64,000 nucleotides of DNA from Salvia splendens (taxonomy: Eukaryota > Streptophyta > Magnoliopsida > Lamiales > Lamiaceae): the NCBI RefSeq assembly GCF_004379255.2, contig NC_056038.1:23734061-23798060 (forward strand), read 5' to 3'. Shown here piece after piece: positions 12,196-24,135 of this stretch (position 1 is its first letter; each line of letters opens with the position of its first letter). The position numbers were made by a program, and so were the translations under genes. The notes under the pieces were generated by a model. The model saw nothing but the letters and a program-made list of their open reading frames with translations. It ran no database searches and was not told the DNA's origin.

Positions 12196-12792
12196 TTAAA
12201 AATATCAAGTGAGAGAAGAATCTAGAAGTGAGGTCGGCGACGAAGTGAGGTCGCCGCCGACGGTGGCGCAGTTGTTCCTGCCGAGATAGTTCGAGAGAGA
12301 GATTTATGTGAGGTGGGAGGGAAGGAAAACAGAGAAAAAAATGTTTATGATAAAGGTTTTTGAAAAAAATTGCAAAGTGAAACTAAAGATTTAGATTTTT
12401 TTTTCTTTTAGGCTTTTCTAATTCTATGTACCTCACGTGAGATTGGCACCAACCACATAGGATAGATTTTTGTTTATTTTATTATTTCTTTTTTTTATCT
12501 TTTCAATTAATTCTTTAACAAATCTTCTAATCTCATATGGATTCTTTTCTTTAATTAATTTTAATTGTTTCAATCTCAAATATTTAGTAACTAAATTTAA
12601 TTTATGTAACTATTCACCTAATTTAATTTATGTAACTATTCACCTGATTATGCAAATATTTAGTAACTAAATTTAATTTATGTAACTATTAACTATAATT
12701 CAAAGATTAGATTTTTAAAACTTATTCAAATTCATGTTATTTGTAATACCCAAAAATTTGAGGCGTTACATAGCAAACATCAACATATCTCT

Positions 12793-13215
12793 CTAGAGCT
12801 TGAGAGTTAAATCCAAATTGAGGCGAGTTGATGGATCATTCTCATTCCCCTTGTCTTCCTCAGCAACACTCTTGACCTCATTGACCGGCAAAAAGTTGTA
12901 CTCCACAAGGTTTTGATCTGCATTGTTGATAGCCGGTGAAGAATCGCTAGAGCTCGCGTATTCGGGCTCACTGGCTGATGAGTTGACGGATCGCAGGAAA
13001 GCACGCTTTCGATAGGTTATGGGATCCCTCACGAAGAGCCTCTTCTCCTCCATACGCTCGTTGCGGTGGGCGTTTTGGTGGCCGCCCAACGCCTGAGCCG
13101 AAGGGAATCTCTTGAAGCAAAATGTGCAAGTGAAATCCCATGACTTAGCCTCCTTTGTTAGCTTCATCACCTCATCACCATCCTTCCCTTTCTTCACCAT
13201 CTTTTTTTTACACAT
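12793..13215 (-). CDS. C2H2 zinc-finger repressor with QALGGH and EAR motif
   Basis: An intronless 140-residue protein. It holds one plant-type C2H2 finger (Cys30, Cys33, His46, His50) with the plant-specific QALGGH core at 41-46, which contacts DNA in this family. The C-terminus, LNLDLTLKL (132-140), is an EAR-type leucine-rich repression motif that recruits TOPLESS-class corepressors. One finger plus a C-terminal EAR motif is the layout of the ZFP/KNUCKLES/SUPERMAN-like group, which act as nuclear repressors in development. The ATG at 13215 is followed by a second in-frame ATG at residue 6. A TATA box lies about 65 bp upstream. The exact orthologue cannot be told from the sequence alone. 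Confidence 0.9.
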   Translation of the reverse strand: MCKKKMVKKGKDGDEVMKLTKEAKSWDFTCTFCFKRFPSAQALGGHQNAHRNERMEEKRLFVRDPITYRKRAFLRSVNSSASEPEYASSSDSSPAINNADQNLVEYNFLPVNEVKSVAEEDKGNENDPSTRLNLDLTLKL

Positions 13216-13278
13216 AAATAAGAAAACTAAATTAATTTAAAGAGAGAAAGGTTGATGAGAGGAAGGCATGTGAAAGGG

Positions 13279-13287
13279 TTTTTATAG
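13279..13287 (-). promoter_or_regulatory. TATA box of the zinc-finger gene
   Basis: Minus-strand GCTATAAAAAC lies 64-72 bp upstream of the zinc-finger ATG, a usual distance for a short plant 5' UTR. Confidence 0.6.
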
Positions 13288-13896
13288 CAAATTTTGGTAA
13301 AGGGTTATAACTTAATTATAACAATATGTATGTAACAACTCTTTTTTTAATCACCCCTTGTATTTGAAAATCAGTAAGCATTATTTTTTCTCTTTTTTGA
13401 ATAATTTGAGATTCTAACAAATCTGCATGGAGTGAAGCTAAGGGATTTCTTGACGATACACGTGAGATTTTTGGAGTTATTAATTAAGGTACCAACTTTT
13501 CTTATCCCGATGTATAAATCGGGAGTGAAGCCAAATTGTAGATTATATCAACTCTACTTTTTCACTGATTACTTCACTTTTTCTTGAATTATTGCGGCTA
13601 GTTGCCGTGATCAGTAACACTTGCAGTTACTACTTGAGATATTTAAATAAGTAGGAAATCAAATAAATAATGTAAATTCATAAATCGGTATGTCCATATT
13701 TAGGATGAGAATGGGAGTTGTGATTTTTTGGTCCTAACATGTCAATAATAAACCTTGGTTTTAATTAGAATCACCGTTCGATTCTATAGAGCTAGTCAAT
13801 TTTCATAGAATAAAATTTTATAAGTAGCTATTACTCCCTCGATCCCATAGAAAAAGTAATTTGGGGATAATATAAATTTTTGATATAAAATTAATA

Positions 13897-14140
13897 TTCC
13901 CTCCGTCCCATAATAAGAATCACATTTTGTCATTTTAGTCCGTCTAATAATAAGAATCATATTTCACTTTTACCATATATAGTAAGTATGTCCAACATTC
14001 CACTAACTCACTTCATTCACATTCTATTATAAAACCAATATAAAAAAGTGGGTCTCATATTCCACTAACTTTTCCGACCCACTATACTTTACATTTCTTA
14101 AAACTAGTGCAAATATGACTCATATTATAAAATGGAGGAG
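13897..14140. mobile_element. Stowaway-like MITE
   Basis: Left end TTCCCTCCGTCCCATAATAA, right end ATTATAAAATGGAGGAG, flanked by TA. A loose copy of the left terminus (CTCCCTCGATCCCATAG) lies about 60 bp to the left near 13833 and looks like a truncated relative. Confidence 0.75.
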
Positions 14141-14254
14141 TAAAATATTAGAAAAAGATATAAAAAAAAAGTAGTAAAAAGATGACTATTAAAGAAACTT
14201 TTTGTGCAATAAGCATATGAGATCATTGGACGATTCGAGAGCGCAACCATAAGT

Positions 14255-14535
14255 TGAATGAATAGTAGTACTATTTTAGTCTCAGAATAGTTGAAGCATT
14301 TCTTTTAGCTATAAGATTTAAGAAATTAATCATTAAAAGCCAAAAGTTTAATGAATTGTAGTATTGTTTTAGTCTCAAAATAGTTGAAGCATTTCTTTTT
14401 GGCACAAGATTTAAGAAATTAATATTTAAAAACTAAAAGTTTAATGAATAGTATTACTTTTTAGTCCCAAAATAGTAAAAGCATTTCCTTTGGGCATAAG
14501 ATTTAAGAAATTGATATTTAACAGGTAAAATGGTG
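14255..14535 (+). repeat. Three tandem copies of a roughly 90-bp unit
   Basis: Each unit carries TTTTAGTC, then CAAAATAGTTGAAGCATTTC (or a near variant), then ATAAGATTTAAGAAATTAAT. Copies begin near 14262, 14350 and 14452. The same words occur in the interior and terminus of the MITE family (for example near 14985), so this appears to be a MITE end amplified in tandem. A TIR-like end occurs to the right near 14590-14640. Confidence 0.6.
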
Positions 14536-14967
14536 AGAATAAAGTATGAGAAAAATGAAGTTTTTTGATAAAAAAAAAATGACTTACCTATCTTGGGACG
14601 GTCTAGAATAGTATAGGACTAAACTATCTTGAGACAGGGGAGTACATCCTAGCCAAGGTAGTCGGGTAACTTGAATGGAACTCAATGGTGTTGTGTATTG
14701 TGCACCTTGTATTGATTTTTCCAAGAAATGACCCAACCCAACAGTACTGAAACAACATATCGGATTTGCATCAACCTGAAACAAAAAAATTCCAACATAA
14801 AGGTACATGTGAGTAAGAGTTGATGATACAAATTCCACGTGTTCTCGTTTAGTTTTTCATCGTCTCTTTTAATATATCGACCTCACTAGAAACGCTCATT
14901 CATCACTCTTTCACATTATTGCAGATGACACAAAACTTTTAGAAATTGTTCTTTCAAAAAAATAATA

Positions 14968-15192
14968 CTCCCTTCGTCCCAAGGTAATTGGGGCATTTCT
15001 TTTTGGCACGAGATTTAAGAAATTGATTTCTTAAAGATTAAAGTGAAGAGTAAAGTAAGAGAGGAAAAAAATTAGGAGAGATGAAGGGAGAGTAAGTAAG
15101 AGGGGAATAAAGTTTTTACCAAAAATATAAATGACTCAACTAACTTGGGACAAACAAAAAAGGAATACGACTCAATTACCTTCGGATGGATG
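14968..15192. mobile_element. Stowaway-like MITE
   Basis: Left end CTCCCTTCGTCCCAAGGTAA pairs with the inverted right end CATCCATCCGAAGGTAATTG; TA on both sides. Confidence 0.8.
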
Positions 15193-15704
15193 TAGTATTT
15201 TTTTGGTTGACAATGATTAGATTTTCGTTAATATCCACACTTACTTTAAATATCTTCTTGTTGTGTCCTCCATGGTAAATGAAACTCACAAATTGTGTGT
15301 GGGAATCACCGGTTCATTGAAGAGTTCGATGCACTCGAAAGCAAGGGAGACGAAAAGTCGAGACAGGAAGATGAGAAGTGTGACGATTGAGAAACTATTT
15401 CAAATGAGGGCATGTTTTAATCGATATCTCGTAATATAAGATATTGTTGGAATTGGTTGTGAAGGTCGGACATTGTAGAATTAGGAAAAATAATTGAAGA
15501 ACCTACGGGAGGATTCGGACCGTGATGAGAAAAGACTAAAGAGGAAAACATTTAAAGTGTGAATGAAATCGGGGAGAAATGGGGCATTTATATAAGCGGG
15601 AATGAAACGTATTGAGAATAAGAAAAAGAAAATAGTCGTTGATTTCAACGGTAAAAGGAAAAAGTTAAAAACAAAATTAAAATAAAGTTTCGATTATATA
15701 TATA
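15193..15704. other. Intergenic DNA, nothing recognised
   Basis: No long frame, RNA gene or repeat boundary was recognised in this stretch. Confidence 0.4.
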
Positions 15705-15897
15705 CTCCATCACTCCCATAATAGAAGACACATTAAGGAAATGGCAGGGGATTTTAGGAGACTTTTTTTTTGTTAAGTGGAGAGAGAGAAAATAGTGTAT
15801 TTATATTAATGTGAGAGAATACTTTTTCCAAAAAAAGGAATTGTGACATTTTTTGTCCAGAAAGAAAAGTATGACATCTATTATGGGACATAGGGAG
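15705..15897. mobile_element. Stowaway-like MITE
   Basis: Left end CTCCATCACTCCCATAATAG, inverted right end CTCCCTATGTCCCATAATAG; TA on both sides. Confidence 0.75.
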
Positions 15898-16344
15898 TAT
15901 ATATGTAAAATTAAATATGAAGCATTTTTCATATCCAAACCGGGGATCCATTATGGACCATAGGATTTCATCATCAAACGCATGATATTAAGCCACGTGA
16001 CAACTGAGTATACTAAATTACAGATCGAGAAAGGTATTTTTTTATCGATTTGTACGCAATTCAGTTATATGTTAATGTTGTTATTCTCACACGATTTGCA
16101 TCAAACGCATGATATCTTCGTGATTATCTTTCGACTTTTTCTGAATTTGAATTTGTATGTTTAGATTTAATTATTCAAGCCACAAAAAAATTTCATCCAG
16201 CCAAGAATTCTTGATTGGCCAGCGATGTTGTCTATTTTACAATTCTGGGCTCTGTGCATGTATTTTTCTGTATTAATATCTCCGGTGATGAATACACGAT
16301 CTTTGTCTAAAGGTAGTTTTAGTATATTTCATCATAATTTATTA

Positions 16345-16769
16345 CTTCCCCATTTTCCTTCGGTGAAGTCCCTTTTTTTTTGATGGATTTTATTTTCTAC
16401 TAACTCACTACACTCACATTTTATATTTTCGTCCGTCTCATAAAAATATGAGCATTTCTATTTTATGAAAGTTGTCACCAACTCATTACTCATATATATA
16501 TCAATTTATTTATAGCTTATACCATTAGGACCCACCATTAAACATTAATAACAATGTGGGTCTCATCATCTACTAACACTATTTTAACTACCCTTCGGCG
16601 AATTCCCGTGTCATTACAAATGCATACATTTTTATAGGACAGAGGAAGTATTTAAAAGTAGGACTCACATTCCACTAATTTTTTTCTACCACTTTTTTTT
16701 ACATAGTCAAACAATTTTTTAAAACCCGCATCGATCAAAAAATATTATTCTAATGGGGACCAGATGGAG
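16345..16769. mobile_element. MITE interrupted by a second MITE
   Basis: The left terminus CTTCCCCATTTTCC and the inverted right terminus CTCCATCTGGTCCCCATT are TA-flanked. The interior is split by the MITE at 16426-16648. The words ACTCACATT and GGACTCACATTCCACTAA on either side of the split are typical for the middle of this family. Confidence 0.6.
16426..16648. mobile_element. Inner MITE nested in the MITE at 16345-16769
   Basis: TTTTCGTCCGTCTCATAAAA pairs with the inverted CTTCCTCTGTCCTATAAAAA; TA lies on both sides within the host element. Confidence 0.65.
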
Positions 16770-16782
16770 TAGTTTGTTTATA

Positions 16783-17024
16783 CTCCCACATCCCATAAAA
16801 ATATGTGCACTTTCCATTTTCATCCGTCCCATAAAAATATGTGCATTCTATTTTTGGAAAGTTATATCAATTTAATAATGTAGGTCTCACTATCCACTAG
16901 TACTACTTTAACTACCATTTTCCTCATCTCTCTTACTTTACGGTACCATTCTCATCTCCTCTCTTACTTTATCAATTTTGTCTTAATTCACATGCCATAC
17001 ACATTACCCATATTTTTATGGGAT
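16783..17024. mobile_element. MITE with decayed right end
   Basis: Left end CTCCCACATCCCATAAAAAT pairs with the inverted right end GATATCCCATAAAAATATGG. The terminal GGAG of the right end is lost. Confidence 0.6.
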
Positions 17025-17245
17025 ATCAATAGGCAACAAATGATCAAACTCTTGTATATTAAACTTTGAGAGAACTATATTTTTATACATGTACTTTGGA
17101 TTGGTATCAAACGCGGTACTCAAACTTTAAAATATCATCACATGTCCATAGACTTTATATGTTGTTCTCGAAAGGATGTTGTATATTTAAGCCTAAATTC
17201 CGCATTTGTCGAACAAAGAAAAATTTTACGTTTATGACATTTAAG

Positions 17246-18171
17246 CAATGTTTTAAAAACCGGACTGGACCGGCCGGTTCGACCGGTCGGACCGCGAACC
17301 GGTAGGTAGTCCGGTCTGGTTCACCCCTTTAAACCACCACTGCATTGAACCGCCGTGAACCGGTGGAACCGGCCGGTCGGACCGGTTGAACCGTGAACCG
17401 AAAACCGGTTTTCTATTTTTTTATTTTTTCAAAATTTTTTAAAATTTGTTGTTGGTAGAGGTTGAACTCATGACCTCTCTTCTAGTTAAGAAGACCTCTA
17501 CCACTCCACCACATGGGCTCATTGAACAATTTGAACATTAAATATTTTTATACATTAACCATTAATTTTATCTACAAAAACTAATAATTCATTTTAATTT
17601 TATTATTCTTTAATATAATTGTTAATTATAATATATATAATTATCATCCTTTATATTTTAATGATGCTCTACTTACCACCTATATTATTATTAGTACCAT
17701 ATAAGATTCATTATTTACTATAAATAAATTTTTTATATTACATACTTAATTTATATACCCTAGCTATTGACATTAATGAATAATCTTATCTAAACTAATT
17801 AATAAGTACTTAATTCGTATTTAATTATATATTATTTTGCGAAATAAATTTTCTTAAATTAATATAAACATTATCTATTTTAATACATAAAATATTAAAT
17901 TTTTTATCTAGAATAACTAATATTAAATATATATATCTGAATATATTTACTAAATTTTAATACTATTTATATTTATATATCACTAATTATCTATAAGGTT
18001 TAATGTTTTGTGATATATTATTAATTGTAAATCATTTACTAAATTTAATATATTTTTATATATATTTGCAACAGTAAAACGGTTAGACCGGTGGTTGGAC
18101 CGGTTGGACCGGTTGAACCGTGAACCAGTAACGTCGCCGGTTCGCTTGCCGGTCCGGTTTTTAAAACATTG
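17246..18171. mobile_element. Non-autonomous hAT element with 8-bp TSD
   Basis: The ends are perfect inverted repeats CAATGTTTTAAAAACCGG, and both sides are flanked by the 8-bp duplication CATTTAAG (17238-17245 and 18172-18179). An 8-bp duplication is the hAT hallmark. Subterminal regions are crowded with GGACCGG and GGTTGAACCG words, likely transposase-binding repeats. The AT-rich middle has no transposase. A short GAACTCATGACCTCT word at 17465 resembles a tRNA-like tail but is not a tRNA. Confidence 0.9.
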
Positions 18172-18796
18172 CATTTAAGAGGGTTTTCAAGTTATGTTTA
18201 GACTTTAGTACTTGAAATAATATCAAGTTACTAAATCTGTACAAAAGTTCAATCTAAGAAAATATAAAAGAATTTTAAAATATATTTGGATCTATCTACT
18301 GAAAGTAATAGAGTCCAAATTAAATAATGTTGTTTAGGCCTGAAGTTGTTCAAGACAAAAATAATAAAATTCAATTTAATTCTTTAGGCCTTACAACAGA
18401 ATTTAAAGTCCACAAAAATATATTACACGTTTGGTTTGGAAACACTCAAAACTCAAAAGCCACTTTGAATCTTTGATTTGAGCCCATTTCAGCTTCAACC
18501 TCCAAACGCCAGAATTTGTTCTGTTTCTCCACGCGATATTAATACAGTTGTAATTGCAAAAATAAAGTCACCATTGATTTTTCCAACGGATATACATATC
18601 TCGCACCCTCCCACAATATGCATCGATAAAAAATTCACATTTGAACTTAAACAAATACTACTTCCACCCCATAAAAACAGTCTTCTTTATCTATTTTGGG
18701 CCGCCCATCATCTTCCTTTTTTGTATGTTTTTCTCTCTTATACCTATCATATTATCCACTAACAATACTTTAATCACTTTTTATTTCCGCATCTAA

Positions 18797-19301
18797 AGGC
18801 GGATCTAGAACTTTTTATTTGGGCGCTATATTTAACTATAATGACTTTGAAACTTTAAAATTTGACCAATTATTTTTCTTCCATTTTATTAATTATAGAT
18901 GTTTTATATAGATATGTTTTTTTATCATAATTCTTAAATTATTTGAGAGAAATAAATCTAACATAAATTATTGTACCAAACTGCACTCTTTTTTAGAAAA
19001 AGAAAAAACATTCTCCGGTTACCCAAAATATAAATTCATTGACAAAAATATAATAGTACTGCTAATTGAAATAAATTATCAAAGAATACTAATGGAATGT
19101 AAAAGAAAAAGTAACAGAAAAAATAAAATGATTAATTGACCAAAATATAATTGTACTACTAATTTAAATAAATTATCTAAGAACACTAATGGCAAACAAG
19201 AGAAAAAGTCAGAAAAAATAAAAAGAAAGAACTGGGACTAGATCGTGTCCTCTGCTCATAGAATGGACGCTTTCAACCACTACGCCACTGAAACACTATA
19301 A
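18797..19301. mobile_element. Decayed hAT-like remnant
   Basis: The start GGCGGATCTAGAACTTTT and the tail with GTGTCCTCTGCTCATAG and AACCACTACGCCACTG resemble the ends and tail of Tip100-like non-autonomous hATs. A roughly 100-bp direct duplication (near 19030-19135 and 19136-19230) is internal. No clean target duplication was found. Confidence 0.35.
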
Positions 19302-21400
19302 GAGCATCCGCATCGGTGCTCTTGCGGAAGAGTTGTGTTCTTGTCGACGGCACGGGCGTGCTCTTGCCGAAGAGCAGGGCGACGTGGCAGCGTTCCATTA
19401 GAAGGTGATGCCCAATCGCCCCAGGAGCGATTGGGCGTGGCTTTATTCAGTTAAATTTTTTTTAAAAAAATTCATAAAAAATTGAATATAATTTGAAAAA
19501 TAAAAAATATATAGTATATTTTTGGATTCCAAAAAATATAACTGTTTTTTTTTATCATTTTTTTAAATTTTTTTTATTTTTTTTACATCAAATAGTAATG
19601 ATATTAGTCAATCTTTCTCATCAAATGTCAATTTTTACTTAAGATAGATAGGTTTATGTTTATGGTTGCAATTCCTAATTTTATAGTCTATATATATAAG
19701 CATGTTCTTGTGTCTTCGATTAGGAAGCAACAAGATTCATCAATTATGTAATTTTTAATTGTTTAGTAATTTGTAATATTATTTTGGCTATTTTGAATGC
19801 ATTTTAATATTATGGAAATGTTTTTAATAACTGAAGTATTTAAATTGAATAATAAAATGGTGGGACCCTTGAATAGTGTAAGAGCATGCTCTTGTTAAAG
19901 AGCATGGATGTGGGTATTGTGCTCACCGATGCGCTCTTGTCGATGGCACGGACGTGCTCTTGGCGAAGAGCACCACCGTCCCGAAGAGCAGGGTGATGTG
20001 GCAGCGTTCCATTTGAAGGCGATCGCCCCATGCGCGATTGGGCGTGTTTTTATTCAGTTAAATTTATTTTTTTTAATTCATAAAAAATTGAAAATAATTC
20101 AAAAAATAAAAAATATATATTTTCAGATTCCAAAAAATATAGCCATTTTTCGACCATTTTTGAAAAATGATTTTTTTACATCAAATAGTAGTGATATCAG
20201 TCAATCTTTTTCATCAAATGTCAACTTTTACTTAAGATAGATAGGTTCATGTTTACGGTTGCAATTCCCAATTTTGTAGCCTATATATATAAGCATGTTC
20301 TTGTGTCTTCAATTAGGAAGCAATAAGATTCATCAATTATGTACTCCCTCCGTCCCATTCAAGATGATCGCATTTTTTTATCCTAATCAAGATGGTCACT
20401 TTCCAATTTTGGAAATAACCTCATCTCTCATCTCTCCTCATTAAAATATTCAACTACTTTTTTCATCTCTACTTTATTCCACCTAACAACACTTCCTAAA
20501 ATCTCGTGTCACTCAAGAATGTGGTCATCTTAAGTGGGACGGAGGGAGTAATTTTTAATTTTTTAGTAATTTGTAATATTGTTTTGGGTATTTTGAATAC
20601 ATTTTAATATTGTGTAAATGTTTTTAGTAATTAAAGTATTTAAATTGAATAATAGAAATGTGGGACCCATGAATAGTGTAAGAGCATGCTCTTGTGGTAG
20701 AGCATAGATGTGGGTGTTGTGCTCGCTGCTGGGCTCTTGCCGATGGCACGGACGTGCTCTTGCCGAAGAGCATCACCGTGCCGAAGAGCAGAGCAACGTG
20801 ACAGCGTTCCATTGGAAGGTGATGCCCAATCGCCCCATGACCGATTGAGCGTGTTTTTATTCCTTTTTATTTATTTTTATTAAAAAAAATTCATAAAAAA
20901 TCAAAAATAATTTTTAAAAAAATTGGATTCCAAAAAATATAGCTGTTTTTCGACCGTTTTTTAAAAAAATGATTTTTTTTTACATCAAATAGTAGAGATA
21001 CCCATCAATCTTTCTCATCAAATGTCAATTTTAACTTAAGATAGATAGGTTTATGTTTATGGTTGCAATTCCCAATTTTGTAGCTTATATATAAGCCTAA
21101 TCCCGTGTCTTCAATTAGGAAGCAACAAGATTCATCGATTATGTAATTTTAAATTTTTTTGTAATTTGTACTATTATTTTGGGTATTTTGAATGCATTTT
21201 AATATTGTGGAAATGTTTTTAATAATTGAAGTATTTAATTGAATAATAGAATTGTGGGACCCTTTAATAGTGTTAGAGCATGCTGGAAAAGCATAGATGC
21301 AGGTGTTGTGCTTTTGCGAAGAGCAGAGAATTAAAAATGAATAAATGTGGGTGCAGGCCCACATCCATGCTCTTTGTCAAGAGCATGGATGGGGATGCTC
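19302..21400. mobile_element. PIF/Harbinger-type composite of three tandem units
   Basis: The outer ends are GAGCATCCGCATCGG and, inverted, GAGCATCCCCATCCA. The 3-bp duplication TAA flanks both (19299-19301, 21401-21403). Inside, a unit of about 580 bp is present three times, beginning near 19302, 19881 and 20690. Each unit has GAAGAGCA-rich ends, an AAATTGAATAATAG word and a CTTAAGATAGATAGG word. The second copy is enlarged by a MITE (20344-20548). Confidence 0.8.
20344..20548. mobile_element. Stowaway-like MITE inside the PIF array
   Basis: Near-perfect ends CTCCCTCCGTCCCATTCAAG and, inverted, CTCCCTCCGTCCCACTTAAG; TA on both sides. It sits only in the second unit of the array, so it inserted after the array formed. 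Confidence 0.9.
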
Positions 21401-21869
21401 TAACCTTGCACAATATTTAATAAAGTAGTAACACTTGGGAGTATAATTGTACCCCTTGTTATGAATTGGATAAGCCACTATCTACATCTCTCATACTTTA
21501 TCAATTGTGCATTATAACTCGTGTCATCCTCAAAGTCCCTATTTTTATTGGACGGAGGGAGTATCATAGAGGAACAGAGAGGAATTGAGAAGCAGCTTCT
21601 CAATCCAAGCTAGAAGAAAAACTGAGAAAGAAGGAGAGTTATACATGAAAGAAATACTAGAGTAGTAAGTTATGAAAGTTGAGAGAGTTAAATGGTAAAT
21701 GATATTTCCACATTATGTTTTGTTTGTGCCATTTGCAAACTCTATCTTGGAATTGAACAACTTCACCATCTAGCCTACTGCAGGCATATATTAATGTTTC
21801 CAACCAAACTGCAATTTTTTACAATAGCACATTTCAAACTAACAAATAGCTAGATTAGAGTTTGAAAAT

Positions 21870-24135
21870 CTAGGGGTCTGTATTTGGGAGTTTGCTGAGA
21901 ATGGTATGCTCTGGTTTGTGATCACATTCATAATCAAGATGAACAAATGCCCTCTCCACTTCTTCAAGCTGCTCTATCTTGATCTGTAGCGACTCTCCAA
22001 TCGCATGTGCTTCGATCAACGGCAGATCCTCTGGCAGCTCGATATCCACCTGCTCGGACAAAACGTTCTTTTCAGCCTCAACGCGTTACCTACCTACTAG
22101 TATCTAATAATAACTGCCTTACCTCAACAAAGTAGAGAACCCCAAACGTGTAGGCACGGACCGTGTCTACACGCTTGATCTTCGGGTCGTGCCTTAGCAC
22201 AAGATACGTAAGTTTCTGCAGTACTTCTGGCGGAGCCGACTGTCCAACTAGTGAAACTGCATCAAAAACAACCACCAAACTTGAACAAACAAAACACAAA
22301 CTAGATTTTTTATGTTCTACACTTGGTTCGTGGTTTTGATTTATGGCTTTTTATTTTCCCTTTGGATTTGGCCAACCCTTGGCCATCATCCTTGTGATTA
22401 TCATGTTTTTATGTTTCTTTTCTCTTTAGATCTCTCGATTGTTAGATGGGTAGTACCCGGTCTGTGGGGATACCATAGTAGTTTGGTTAGCTCTTGTGAT
22501 TTGTATCTCTCGTGCGGATCGAGTCACTTTTGGACTTGGTTGATGTATGTTTCTTTGACGTATTGATATATACAGGTTGGAGGTCTGCCTAAACCCCCGC
22601 TGGGATGGTGTTTGAAAAAAAAACTAGATTTTTTATGCATAGACTCCTTCCGGTCCCCATTAAACGTCACATATTTGACCGGTGCGGATTTTAAGAAATT
22701 GTTTGACTTTGTGAAGGAAAGTGGGTGGGAAGTTAGTGGACCCACTTTTATATAATAGTTTTATAATAATTATGAGTAGAATTAGTTAGTGAAATGTGAT
22801 ATCCATTTATTAAAAGTGGGAAAATGAAATGGGTCATTTATTATGGACTGTCCAAATAAGGAAATATGAGACATTTAATAGGCACCGGAGGGAGTATAAG
22901 GTAAGGTCATTCATACCTGCATTTTCGAGCACAGTTCCTGACCAGTTAACGATTGTGTAGACAGCAAGAGCTATAGCACCGACCGGGTCAATCCACCAGT
23001 AAAATCTGTCGCCGAGAATCGCAGCCACCAATCCCACCAAGTTTGTCACCACGTCGAAGTAATGGTCCTAATTTATCATACTAAAAGTTATCATTGGTGA
23101 CAAATTAGGTGATCAAAGGTTTCAAATACGAGATAAGTACCTTGGCATAGGCGCGAACTATCTTGTTTCGCGAGCTTCGGCAATAAATCCAGAGAACGAG
23201 TTTAATTGCGGTTGCTGTGAGCATAATGACATAGAGCCAGAACAATTGAGTTGAGTTCATCTTTGGTGATGGTTCATTTTTTATTAGCTCTTCCACAGCC
23301 TGTATTAGCACTTGGAAGCCTGTATGATTTTGGATATTCAAGTAAGAAAAACCCGAATATTTGAAATGGATTCGGAGAAGAAGAGGAGGAGAAGGAGAAA
23401 GCTACCTAGAGTTGCCATTACAGCAGCAAAGATGATGATGCCTACTGGCTGCACTCTGAGTTTTCCAATGGGATATTTGTAAATGTTTATGCTTTTCATT
23501 GAGAGATGAGTGAACCATAGTATTCCTCCGGCCATTAGGTCGAGTAAAGAGTCGAGCGTTGAGGCTGCAATGGCCAAGGAGCCACTCTGTACCGTGGCAT
23601 AAATCTGAAAGAAAATCAAGGAAATTTTAGTACTCCATGTTTCGATAGTAAAAACCAAGAATGTTCATGTACCTTGAATGCAAGGAGGAAAACATTAGCC
23701 CAGTTTGAAATATTCATAGCTCTTTCCTGCTGAGCCTGTTCCTGACGCTCTAGCTCTTGGTCGATCACGTCGGGTGAGTCATGGGAGTCGACCTCCTCGA
23801 ACGATTTTAAGGTGGAAAATTGTCTTTCATAGTACTCCTTCTCACCTGAACAAGACAGGATCAAAGACAAGTTTTGGTCTAAAAATGAATGCTAATCAAC
23901 ACATGAGAAATGGCCTTTAGAATATAAGATTAATCTCCATTTCAAGATTACCTTGAGATAAGCAAGCTGTTTTAGAAACATCAAGATGTAAAGGAGCCTC
24001 AGGATCAAGGCATTTCCTTAGCTTCTCAGGCAACTTTGATAAGAAATCACATTTCAGAGTATTGATTGAGTTCCAACTTTTTCCATTTAACACTTTTAGT
24101 TTCTCATTGCTCAACAATGGAGTTTTCTCATCCAT
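21870..24135 (-). CDS. MTP8: MTP8-type Mn cation diffusion facilitator
   Basis: Seven exons join to 1200 nt (399 residues): 23952-24135, 23673-23845, 23406-23604, 23141-23319, 22917-23067, 22123-22256, 21870-22049; all introns are GT-AG. The product is a Mn-CDF metal tolerance protein, which exports Mn (and in MTP8 also Fe) from the cytosol into the vacuole by proton exchange. The Mn-CDF DxxxD motifs are present as DSLLD (137-141, TM2) and DHYFD (246-250, TM5). The GEKEYYE start of exon 2, the [13 protein letters not shown] segment, [11 protein letters not shown] and the cytosolic tail with [19 protein letters not shown] match MTP8/MTP9-10 relatives, with MTP8 best by its N-terminus. Intron 5 (22257-22916) is swollen by a LINE fragment and a MITE. 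A second, MTP8-like first exon lies 2.1 kb upstream. Confidence 0.93.
22315..22620 (+). mobile_element. 5'-truncated LINE in MTP8 intron 5
   Basis: A 306-bp insert ends in poly-A and is flanked by an exact 17-bp duplication, AAACTAGATTTTTTATG (22298-22314 and 22621-22637). The long target duplication and A-tail show target-primed reverse transcription. No internal promoter boxes of a SINE were seen, so a truncated LINE is the better call. It is antisense to MTP8. Confidence 0.85.
22642..22894. mobile_element. MITE in MTP8 intron 5
   Basis: GACTCCTTCCGGTCCCCATT pairs with the inverted CTCCCTCCGGTGCCTATT; TA on both sides. It abuts the right target duplication of the LINE, three bases away. 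Confidence 0.8.

Larger units (their letters stand above)
10609..12780. other. AT-rich intergenic DNA with MITEs
   Basis: After the abrupt end of the chromovirus the sequence is very AT-rich and noncoding. Two TA-flanked MITEs are recognisable (11579-11836 and 11962-12195). A small GC-rich patch at about 12230-12290 and a direct triplet of a TTTAATTTATGTAACTATT word (12595-12690) are the only other structure seen. Confidence 0.6.
18661..21561. mobile_element. MITE split by a 2.6-kb insertion cluster
   Basis: The left half (from 18661, CTTCCACCCCATAAAAACAG, to about 18790) and the right half (about 21420-21561, ending GGACGGAGGGAG) together make one TA-flanked member of the CTCCCTCCGTCC family. 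Between them lie a decayed hAT-like stretch and the PIF/Harbinger array. The reassembly is inferred from end matching only. Confidence 0.5.

Noticed and set aside
17455..17520. tRNA-like stretch (GAACTCATGACCTCT ... CCACTCCACCAC)
   Set aside because: It resembles the T-arm to anticodon side of a tRNA read backwards, and similar words occur at 19240-19290 and 61370-61430. No cloverleaf could be drawn. All three lie in repeat-derived DNA.
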